Assembly: GCA_002784245.1 (NCBI GenBank)
Contig: PFKL01000229.1
Location: 2,889 to 9,879 of the forward strand
Direction: 5' to 3'
Origin: Comamonadaceae bacterium CG_4_10_14_3_um_filter_60_75
GTDB lineage: Bacteria; Pseudomonadota; Gammaproteobacteria; Burkholderiales; Burkholderiaceae_C
Length of the DNA: 6,991 nt
Shown here: positions 1-5,395 of the stretch, piece after piece
Layout: each line of letters begins with the position of its first letter
How positions within the stretch are numbered: the first letter of the stretch is position 1
The notes under the pieces: generated by a model
Told to the model about the DNA's origin: nothing
What the model saw: only the letters and a program-made list of their open reading frames with translations
Database searches by the model: none
Position numbers and translations under genes: made by a program

Positions 1-901
1 TCGGGCCAAAGCTGGAGCGGGCGCGCTCCAGCGCCCATTTGCTGGCGGCGTAAGCGGCCAGAAAGTCGTTGCCATCCACGCGCAGAGAGGCAATGCCGCA
101 ACCGGCACCGCGCGCAGCAAAGGTGGTGCCTTCGCCACCGGCGATGGCCTGAAAGGTGGAAATGGCCCACTGGTTGTTGACCACATTCAAAATCACCGGC
201 GCGCGGTAGACGTGGGCAAAGGTCAGGCCGGTGTGAAAGTCGGCCTCGGCGGTGGCACCGTCGCCAATCCAGGCGCTGGCCACCTTGTCGTCGCCCTTGA
301 TGGCGCTGGCCATGGCCCAGCCTACCGCCTGAATGACCTGCGTGGCCAGGTTGCCGCTGATGGAAAAAAAGCCTTGCTTCTTGCTGCTGTACATCACCGG
401 CAGTTGGCGACCCTTCATGGGGTCGCGCGCGTTGCTGTAGAGCTGACAGATCATGTCGACCATGTTGTTGTCTTCACGCGTGAGCAACAGGCCTTGCTGG
501 CGGTAGGTCGGAAAGCACATGTCGCCCTGGCCAATGGCCAGCGCGTGGGCGCAGGCAATGGCTTCCTCGCCCAGGCATTGCATATAGAAAGACATTTTTT
601 TCTGCCGTTGGGCAATCAGCATGCGCGCGTCGAAGGCGCGCGTGAGCATCATGGCACGCAGGCCACGCCTGAGCACCTTGCTATCAATTTGTGGTGCCCA
701 GGGGCCTACGGCCTGGCCGCTGTCGTCCAGCACCCGAATCAGCGCAAAGGCCAGGTCGTTGGTCTGCGCGGCGGGCACGTCGACCGGCGGGCGGCGCTTG
801 GCTCCCGCAGCAGACAAGGGGAGGTATGAAAAATCAGTATCGTGGCCGGGACGCCCGGTAGGCTCGGGCACGTGCAGATGGAGCGGCTTGCGCTGTGGCA
901 T
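1..901 (-). CDS. bkdA1: Branched-chain 2-oxoacid dehydrogenase E1 component, alpha subunit (partial, C-terminus off window)
   Basis: The frame is open from an ATG at 901 down to the left window edge: 300 residues, against about 410 for the Pseudomonas family, so roughly 110 C-terminal residues are missing. The protein is the alpha subunit of the E1 decarboxylase that, with the beta subunit, E2 and E3, oxidatively decarboxylates the 2-oxoacids of valine, leucine and isoleucine in the cytoplasm. The N-terminus (LHLHVPEPTGRPG, residues 8-20), QRQKKMSFYMQ (98-108) and GFFSISGNLATQ (177-188) match the Bkd branch as I remember it, rather than pyruvate dehydrogenase. The thiamine-pyrophosphate motif is present as GDG (213-215), then 26 residues, then NN (242-243) in VVNNQWAIST. 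The start is supported by the family N-terminus and an AAGGAGA ribosome site. It lies on the same strand as thiC, 205 bases downstream. The beta subunit, E2 and E3 would be expected beyond the left edge. Confidence 0.93.
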   Translation of the reverse strand, partial: MPQRKPLHLHVPEPTGRPGHDTDFSYLPLSAAGAKRRPPVDVPAAQTNDLAFALIRVLDDSGQAVGPWAPQIDSKVLRRGLRAMMLTRAFDARMLIAQRQKKMSFYMQCLGEEAIACAHALAIGQGDMCFPTYRQQGLLLTREDNNMVDMICQLYSNARDPMKGRQLPVMYSSKKQGFFSISGNLATQVIQAVGWAMASAIKGDDKVASAWIGDGATAEADFHTGLTFAHVYRAPVILNVVNNQWAISTFQAIAGGEGTTFAARGAGCGIASLRVDGNDFLAAYAASKWALERARSSFGP

Positions 902-909
902 GAAAAATG

Positions 910-916
910 TCTCCTT
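910..916 (-). promoter_or_regulatory. Ribosome binding site of bkdA1
   Basis: On the minus strand AAGGAGA stands 8 bases before the ATG at 901. It is a near-perfect Shine-Dalgarno sequence at normal spacing and fixes the bkdA1 start. Confidence 0.85.
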
Positions 917-979
917 GCAAGTTTGTGTCTTGCTTCAGAATCAAAAACCTGACCGCAACTTTTGGCGGGTAGCCGTCGG

Positions 980-1008
980 CGCTGTCAGACCGTGCAGTCA
1001 CGGCAGCG
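980..1008. other. Imperfect hairpin in the thiC-bkdA1 gap
   Basis: CGCTG (980-984) pairs with CAGCG (1004-1008), and inside it CCGTG (990-994) pairs with CACGG (999-1003) around a CAGT loop, leaving a five-base bulge on one side. No T-run follows on either strand, so it does not look like an intrinsic terminator. It could be a leader structure or an operator for bkdA1. In the rest of the 205-base gap (902-1106) I see only a lone -10-like TATGCT on the minus strand, with no convincing -35. Confidence 0.3.
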
Positions 1009-1106
1009 GGATCACCGCGGCCGGACTTGCGGGGCAGAGCATAGCGGATTTTTGCAGTCTCCAGCGCCTGAACCGTGCTCCTGCTTGCACCAAGTCGGAC
1101 AGTCAA

Positions 1107-3035
1107 TCAGATGTACAGGTCGCCGCCACCCTGCTGGAACTCACGCGATTTTTGGGCCAGCGCGCTGTTGAGTTCGCCCTCGGAGACGATCGGTGTAGCG
1201 AGGTTTGCCGATGCCGGGTTGAGTCGGGCAAATTCGCGCACTTCCTGCGATATTTTCATGGAGCAAAACTTTGGGCCGCACATGGAGCAAAAGTGCGCCA
1301 CCTTGGCGTTTTCCTTGGGTAACGTTTCGTCGTGGTAAGCCATCGCCGTGTCAGGGTCAATGGCTAGGCGGAACTGGTCTTCCCAGCGGAATTCAAAGCG
1401 CGCCTTGCTTACTGCGTTGTCCCACATTTGTGCGCCGGGAAAGCCTTTGGCCAGGTCGCCGGCATGGGCGGCGATTTTGTAGGCGATCAGGCCTTGTTTG
1501 ACATCGTCGCGGTTGGGCAGGCCCAAGTGTTCCTTGGGGGTGACGTAGCACAGCATCGCCGTGCCATACCAGCCGATGTTGGCCGCGCCCATGGCCGACG
1601 AGATATGGTCGTAGCCTGGTGAGATGTCGGTAATCAACGGGCCCAGGGTGTAGAACGGGGCCTCGTGGCAGGCCACCAACTGCTTGTCAACGTTTTCCTT
1701 GACCTGCTGTAACGGTACGTGACCAGGGCCTTCAATCATTACCTGAACATCGTGCCGCCAGGCGATTTGGGTGAGCTCACCCAGCGTGTGCAGCTCGGCA
1801 AATTGGGCTTCGTCGTTGGCATCGGCAATTGAGCCCGGGCGCAGGCCGTCACCCAAAGAAAAGCTGACGTCATAGGCGGCCATGATGGCGCAAATATCTT
1901 CAAAATGCGTGTAGAGAAAGCTCTCGCGGTGGTGCGCCAGGCACCACTTGGCCATGATTGAACCGCCACGCGAGACGATGCCTGTCAACCGGTTGGCGGT
2001 CAATGGCACATAGGCCAGGCGCACCCCGGCGTGGATAGTGAAGTAGTCCACGCCTTGCTCTGCCTGCTCAATGAGCGTGTCGCGGAAGATTTCCCACGTC
2101 AGGTCCTCCGCCTTGCCGTGGACCTTTTCCAGTGCCTGATAGATGGGAACGGTACCAATGGGTACCGGCGAATTGCGCAAAATCCATTCGCGGGTTTCGT
2201 GGATGTTGTCGCCCGTGGACAAGTCCATGACGGTGTCGGCACCCCAGCGAATCGACCACACCAGCTTGTCTACCTCCTCTTCAATGGACGAAGTCACTGC
2301 TGAATTGCCAATGTTGGCGTTGACTTTGATGAGAAAGTTGCGACCAATGATCATTGGCTCGCTCTCGGGGTGATTGATGTTGCAAGGCATCACCGCGCGG
2401 CCCCGGGCCACCTCGCTGCGCACAAATTCGGCCGTGATGTCTGCCGGGATGGCCGCATTGAACGACTGCCCTGGTTTGGCGAGCCGCTCGGTGGTCAGGC
2501 GCTCGGCCAGTTGGGCGCGCACCAGGTTTTCGCGGATGGCAACGAACTCCATTTCCGGGGTGATGATGCCTTGGCGGGCATAGTGCATTTGCGACACATT
2601 GCCCCCGGCCTTGGCGCGGCGCGGGACCGTTTTTCTGGCCATGCGCAGCGCCTGCAGTGCCGGGTCGCGCAAGCGTTCCTGTCCGTAGCTGCTGCTGATG
2701 CCTGGCAACAGGTCGGTGTCGGCGCGCTGTTCTATCCAACCCGAGCGCAGGCCGACGAGCCCGCGCGTGATGTCAATCGCAACGTCTGAATCGGAGTAAA
2801 CGCCTGAGGTGTCGTACAAGCGCAGCGGCGGGTTGGGTTCAACAAGGCGGCTGCCGTCGCTTTGTGCCACCGGCGTGTCGGTCAGGCTGACTTCGCGAAA
2901 AGGCACGTGCAGGTCGGGATGGCTACCAGAGATGTATATCTTTTTTGATCCGGCAAACGGTGTTCTCGTGATGCGATTGGTGAGTGCATGGCTGTCAACG
3001 CCAGCCGAAGAGTTTGCAAAATGGGTGGGTTTCAT
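1107..3035 (-). CDS. thiC: Phosphomethylpyrimidine synthase ThiC
   Basis: This radical-SAM enzyme of thiamine synthesis converts 5-aminoimidazole ribotide to hydroxymethylpyrimidine phosphate in the cytoplasm. The 642-residue product is close to the 631 residues of E. coli ThiC. The N-terminal ThiC-associated region is visible (IYISGSHPDLHVPFREV, then RLYDTSGVYSD), then the conserved MHYARQGIITPEMEFVAIRE and the barrel core with EGPGHVPL and GAANIGWYGTAMLCYVTPKE. Near the C-terminus CSMCGPKFC supplies the CX2CX4C cluster motif (C583, C586, C591) typical of ThiC, which differs from the CX3CX2C of most radical-SAM enzymes. The frame stays open upstream to 3326, but that stretch is the riboswitch leader. 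The ATG at 3035 has GGAGA just upstream and gives the family length. Expression is expected to fall when thiamine pyrophosphate is abundant, through the leader riboswitch. No frameshift or missing key residue is seen. Confidence 0.97.
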   Translation of the reverse strand: MKPTHFANSSAGVDSHALTNRITRTPFAGSKKIYISGSHPDLHVPFREVSLTDTPVAQSDGSRLVEPNPPLRLYDTSGVYSDSDVAIDITRGLVGLRSGWIEQRADTDLLPGISSSYGQERLRDPALQALRMARKTVPRRAKAGGNVSQMHYARQGIITPEMEFVAIRENLVRAQLAERLTTERLAKPGQSFNAAIPADITAEFVRSEVARGRAVMPCNINHPESEPMIIGRNFLIKVNANIGNSAVTSSIEEEVDKLVWSIRWGADTVMDLSTGDNIHETREWILRNSPVPIGTVPIYQALEKVHGKAEDLTWEIFRDTLIEQAEQGVDYFTIHAGVRLAYVPLTANRLTGIVSRGGSIMAKWCLAHHRESFLYTHFEDICAIMAAYDVSFSLGDGLRPGSIADANDEAQFAELHTLGELTQIAWRHDVQVMIEGPGHVPLQQVKENVDKQLVACHEAPFYTLGPLITDISPGYDHISSAMGAANIGWYGTAMLCYVTPKEHLGLPNRDDVKQGLIAYKIAAHAGDLAKGFPGAQMWDNAVSKARFEFRWEDQFRLAIDPDTAMAYHDETLPKENAKVAHFCSMCGPKFCSMKISQEVREFARLNPASANLATPIVSEGELNSALAQKSREFQQGGGDLYI

Positions 3036-3039
3036 GAGG

Positions 3040-3070
3040 TCTCCAGAGGGTGGGCCAGGCCTGTCTGGAG
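3040..3070 (-). promoter_or_regulatory. Hairpin sequestering the thiC ribosome binding site
   Basis: On the minus strand CTCCAGA (3070-3064) is a perfect reverse complement of TCTGGAG (3047-3041), with a 16-base loop. The second arm contains the GGAG of the thiC Shine-Dalgarno sequence (GGAGA, 3044-3040), which lies 4 bases from the ATG at 3035. Pairing would hide the ribosome site, the usual expression platform of proteobacterial TPP riboswitches that act on translation. The pairing is visible; its role is inferred. Confidence 0.65.
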
Positions 3071-3103
3071 GGGTTTGCCACACAGCGCAGTGCGGACCAA
3101 CCC
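3071..3103 (-). other. Leader hairpin between TPP aptamer and sequestor stem
   Basis: On the minus strand GGGTT (3103-3099) can pair with AACCC (3075-3071), and inside them CCGCAC (3095-3090) with GTGTGG (3083-3078) using one G-U pair, around a six-base TGCGCT loop. It fills the space between aptamer and sequestor and may take part in the switch between ligand-bound and free folds. No T-run follows, so it is not a terminator. Confidence 0.4.
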
Positions 3104-3107
3104 AAGA

Positions 3108-3205
3108 AGCGATGTTCCCTACGCGGGCATGACCCCGATCAGGTTCAGCGGGTTCCACAAACGTGGTCTCAGCCCAGAAAGATCGTTCTGGACACCCCGA
3201 CAAGC
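3108..3205 (-). promoter_or_regulatory. TPP riboswitch (THI element) upstream of thiC
   Basis: Read on the minus strand, the hallmark blocks come in the right order: CGGGGTG; a CCAGAA/TTCTGG stem; GGCTGAGA (CTGAGA at 3172-3167, the pyrimidine-sensing loop); ACCCG; GAACCTGATC (core at 3143-3137); a CGGG/CCCG stem; and GCGTAGGGAA (GTAGGGAA at 3122-3115, the pyrophosphate-sensing side). An extra CCAC-GTTT-GTGG hairpin (3166-3155) sits between CTGAGA and ACCCG, where THI elements are known to tolerate a facultative stem. The closing P1 helix is short (TGT with ACA). It lies 73 bases upstream of the thiC start, and TPP binding should lower thiC expression. Confidence 0.95.
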
Positions 3206-3211
3206 ATTTGA

Positions 3212-3239
3212 ATTCTATCTGTCCTGATTGTCCTGTGGA
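3212..3239 (-). promoter_or_regulatory. Candidate sigma-70 promoter of thiC
   Basis: On the minus strand TCCACA (3239-3234, 4 of 6 to consensus) is followed after 16 bases by TAGAAT (3217-3212, 5 of 6). Transcription would start near 3205, exactly at the 5' edge of the riboswitch, which is the best support for it. The rest of the thiC-hydrolase divergent gap (about 3240-3342) must hold the hydrolase promoter, but I see no convincing -35/-10 pair there. Confidence 0.45.
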
Positions 3240-3342
3240 CGGTACGGTTTCTACGGTGCGGCTGATCATTTCTGGCGCCAAATCCTTAAAAGTTTTCTGA
3301 TTTTGCAGATTCTCTAAGCTCCGCATTTTTTACCAAGGAACC

Positions 3343-4257
3343 ATGATGCTCAATCAAGATCAAGTCCAGGATTTTTCGTCCCTGTTGCCCGGTGACTCCA
3401 CCGAGGCTGGTGCCAGCCGACGCACCGCGCTCAAAGTCGCGCTGGGCGTGGGTTACGCGGCAGCGGCCATGCCGATCATGGCGCAGACCGCCATCAAGAC
3501 AGCCAGCGCGGGATTGCACGCGGGCGAGGGTGTTTACGACGTGGACGGTTTTTCGGTGCCGTTTTACTTTGCCGCCCCAGAAGGGAAAAAGAATCTGCCG
3601 GTAATCTTGGTCATTCATGAAATTTTCGGTGTGCACGAATACATTGCCGATACCTGCCGCCGTTTTGCGAAAGCGGGCTACCTGGCGATTGCGCCGGAGT
3701 TGTATGCGCGCCAGGGCGATCCGTCGACCTTTGGGGAAATGGCCAAGTTGATGAGCCAGTTGGTGTCCAAAGTGCCCGACGCGCAAGTGCTGGGTGATCT
3801 CGATGGCGCGGTCAAATGGGCGGGTGAAAACGGCGGCAACCTGAAAAAAGTGGGTATCACCGGCTTTTGCTGGGGTGGGCGCATCACCTGGCTGTATGCG
3901 CAGCAAAGCAAAAACGTCAAGGCCGCCGTGGCCTGGTACGGTCGGCTTACTGGTACGCCGTCGGCGCTGACACCCCAGCATCCGCTGGACTTGGCCGCTG
4001 AATTGAAAGCGCCTGTGCTGGGTTTGTACGGTGGTCAAGATCGGGGTATTGCGTTGACCACGATCAACCAGATGAAAGACGCACTGGCCGAAGCGGGTGC
4101 CAAAGGTAACAAGGCGGCACAGATGAGCGAGTTTGTGGTGTACCGTGACGCGCCGCACGCTTTCCACGCAGATTACCGGCCGAGCTACCGCAAAGAAGCC
4201 GCTGTCGACGGTTTTGCCCGGGCGCTGGCGTGGCTCAAAACCCATGGGGTGCTCTGA
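3343..4257 (+). CDS. Tat-exported dienelactone hydrolase family protein
   Basis: An alpha/beta hydrolase of the dienelactone hydrolase (carboxymethylenebutenolidase-like) family, 304 residues. The N-terminus carries a twin-arginine signal, SRRTALK (25-31), then a hydrophobic AVA-type stretch (31-47) with possible cleavage around residues 48-56, so the enzyme should be exported folded. Family landmarks are in order: HEIFG (92-96, E93 matching the Glu of the dienelactone hydrolase active site), GFCWGG (174-179) with nucleophile C176, YGGQD (229-233) with D233, and APHAFHADYRP (270-280) with H272 as the likely catalytic His. The Cys nucleophile is typical of the family. AAGGAA at 3335-3340 is only 2 bases from the ATG at 3343 but 5 from a second ATG at 3346, so the true start may be one codon later. 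It is divergent from thiC and ends before a terminator, so it is probably monocistronic. The substrate cannot be told from sequence. Confidence 0.88.
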   Translation: MMLNQDQVQDFSSLLPGDSTEAGASRRTALKVALGVGYAAAAMPIMAQTAIKTASAGLHAGEGVYDVDGFSVPFYFAAPEGKKNLPVILVIHEIFGVHEYIADTCRRFAKAGYLAIAPELYARQGDPSTFGEMAKLMSQLVSKVPDAQVLGDLDGAVKWAGENGGNLKKVGITGFCWGGRITWLYAQQSKNVKAAVAWYGRLTGTPSALTPQHPLDLAAELKAPVLGLYGGQDRGIALTTINQMKDALAEAGAKGNKAAQMSEFVVYRDAPHAFHADYRPSYRKEAAVDGFARALAWLKTHGVL

Positions 4258-4288
4258 TACACAAACTGCTGCACCCACTTGCCTTAAG

Positions 4289-4313
4289 AAAAACCGCCGA
4301 AAGGCGGTTTTTT
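4289..4313 (+). terminator. Intrinsic terminator after the hydrolase gene
   Basis: CCGCC (4294-4298), a GAAA tetraloop, and GGCGG (4303-4307) form a stem flanked by five A's and followed by six T's. The A-tract extends the stem against the T-tract. It lies 32 bases past the hydrolase stop and separates that gene from the cytochrome unit. The A-tract means it could also work on the opposite strand, though no gene converges on it here. Confidence 0.9.
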
Positions 4314-4319
4314 CGTTGC

Positions 4320-4369
4320 AGATCAGAGCAACTTACAGAACGTTACAGCTTTCTTAATCTGATCTTAAG
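4320..4369. repeat. Nested inverted repeats upstream of the cytochrome unit
   Basis: AGATCAGA (4320-4327) is the exact reverse complement of TCTGATCT (4358-4365), 30 bases apart. Overlapping the second arm, CTTAA (4353-4357) and TTAAG (4365-4369) form a five-base inverted repeat with a seven-base spacer. They lie in the gene-free 4258-4446 gap between the terminator and the candidate promoter, where an operator or a leader structure would be expected. Confidence 0.4.
4333..4348 (+). promoter_or_regulatory. Direct repeat TTACAG, candidate regulator binding site
   Basis: TTACAG occurs at 4333-4338 and 4343-4348, separated by AACG, a ten-base period close to one DNA turn. Tandem hexamers at 10-11 base spacing are the usual target form of OmpR/PhoB-family response regulators. 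The site lies 30 bases upstream of the candidate -35 of the cytochrome genes. The repeat is visible; the regulator type is inferred. Confidence 0.35.
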
Positions 4370-4377
4370 CTTCTGTT

Positions 4378-4405
4378 TTGATAATAGGCCGTCCCAGCCT
4401 TTTAT
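4378..4405 (+). promoter_or_regulatory. Candidate promoter of the cytochrome b / multiheme c unit
   Basis: TTGATA (4378-4383, 5 of 6 to the -35 consensus), 16 bases, then TTTTAT (4400-4405, 4 of 6 to the -10). A start near 4412 would leave a leader of about 35 bases before the ATG at 4447. An alternative -10, GATAAT (4380-4385), has no good -35. Confidence 0.3.
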
Positions 4406-4446
4406 CTGTCCGGCGGTTCGATTCTGCCATTCCACTCCAATTTGAT

Positions 4447-5379
4447 ATGACTGTTCGCGGTGAAGCGATTTTTGATTTTCCTGACACGGCCTTGGTGAGT
4501 GAACCGCCAAAAGTCCGTCAGGGTCAAGCGCGTGCGCCTGCTAAAACGTTGTCCAAAGACATCGTTGTCTACCTGACCATTGCGGCGCTGGTGGGGCTGA
4601 GCTGGCAAGTGAGCCGGATGGGCTGGTTCAAGGCGGGTGACGATACCGGTTACTGGATCGGCGTTGCTGGCGGCGTGATGATGTTGCTGTTGTTCAGCTA
4701 CCCGTTGCGCAAGCATTTCAGATTTGCCCGGAACTGGGGCCGTGTGAAGTGGTGGTTTTTGGTGCACATGGTTCTGGGCGTGGGCGGCCCGACGCTGATC
4801 TTGTTGCACTCCACTTTCCATGTCGGTTCGCTCAATGCTGCAGTGGCCATGTACAGCATGATTGTGGTGGCCTTGAGCGGCGTGGTTGGGCGTTTCCTGT
4901 ACGCGCGTGTCAACCGTGGCCTGCATTCCGAACGCGCTACCCTGCAGGATATGCAGGTGCGCGCCGGACTCGATGAAGCCGAGGCCCGGTCCCGCTTGGC
5001 TTTTGCTCCAAAAGTTGAAGAACTTTTGGCCAAATTTGAGCAAAACGAAGTACACGCGCAGACCAACTGGCTAACCTATTTGCGCCAGGTGTTCTGGTTG
5101 CCGATCCACCAGTGGCTGGTATACCGTCAGTGCGCGTCGCAATTGCGCCAGGTGCTTTTGACCCTGGCCAAGCAAGAGCGTTGGCACAAGCGGGACTATA
5201 TTGCCCGCAAGAAAAACGCCAACAAGCTGATCGACCAGTACTTGAATGCTGTCGCACGGGTGGCACAGTTCAAGGCTTACGAGCGCCTGTTTTCCCTGTG
5301 GCACGTGGCGCACATTCCGTTTGTGTATTTGCTGGTCATCAGTGCGGTGGTGCACGTGGTTGCTGTCCACGCGTACTGA
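4447..5379 (+). CDS. Predicted diheme b-type cytochrome, five-helix inner-membrane protein
   Basis: I do not recognise a named family member. The 310-residue product has about five hydrophobic helices (roughly 38-56, 69-86, 103-121, 130-149 and 290-308). Helix 3 holds H107 and H121, and helix 5 holds H289 and H303: both are HX13H, the spacing by which two helices share two stacked b hemes in cytochrome b and ferric-reductase-like proteins. Extra histidines are at 90, 125, 286 and 308. Positive-inside bias (RKHFRFARNWGRVK between helices 2 and 3) puts the N-terminus and the long, basic 150-285 segment in the cytoplasm and the C-terminus at the periplasmic face. No flavin- or NAD-binding domain is seen. 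I chose ATG 4447, just before the charged N-terminus, over a TTG at 4378 that would add 23 residues overlapping the promoter; neither has a clear ribosome site. It lies 16 bases before the multiheme cytochrome, which suggests it passes electrons to or from it. Confidence 0.72.
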   Translation: MTVRGEAIFDFPDTALVSEPPKVRQGQARAPAKTLSKDIVVYLTIAALVGLSWQVSRMGWFKAGDDTGYWIGVAGGVMMLLLFSYPLRKHFRFARNWGRVKWWFLVHMVLGVGGPTLILLHSTFHVGSLNAAVAMYSMIVVALSGVVGRFLYARVNRGLHSERATLQDMQVRAGLDEAEARSRLAFAPKVEELLAKFEQNEVHAQTNWLTYLRQVFWLPIHQWLVYRQCASQLRQVLLTLAKQERWHKRDYIARKKNANKLIDQYLNAVARVAQFKAYERLFSLWHVAHIPFVYLLVISAVVHVVAVHAY

Positions 5380-5380
5380 T

Positions 5381-5384
5381 GGAG
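5381..5384 (+). promoter_or_regulatory. Ribosome binding site of the multiheme cytochrome gene
   Basis: GGAG begins two bases after the stop of the cytochrome b gene and lies 11 bases before ATG 5396, a slightly long spacing. An in-frame GTG at 5384 overlaps the GGAG and is a less likely start. The tight packing suggests one transcript and probable translational coupling. Confidence 0.5.
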
Positions 5385-5395
5385 TGAACCTGCGC

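Noticed and set aside
980..1008. Terminator between thiC and bkdA1
   Set aside because: The hairpin has a bulge and lacks a T-run on either strand.
834..1106. 90-codon minus-strand frame between thiC and bkdA1
   Set aside because: It needs a non-ATG start, runs into bkdA1 in another frame and resembles no protein I know; bkdA1 has the better start and ribosome site.
3036..3326. N-terminal extension of ThiC by 97 residues
   Set aside because: The frame is open, but the DNA is a TPP riboswitch and its leader; the ATG at 3035 has a ribosome site and gives the normal ThiC length.
3286..4278. 330-codon open frame on the minus strand opposite the hydrolase
   Set aside because: It mirrors the hydrolase gene, whose domain motifs and catalytic residues are intact. 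The antisense product is rich in Arg, His and Gln with no recognisable motif, as expected from GC-rich shadow frames.
4378..4446. TTG start adding 23 residues to the cytochrome b protein
   Set aside because: The extra residues overlap the promoter candidate, contain no helix or motif, and the TTG has no ribosome site.
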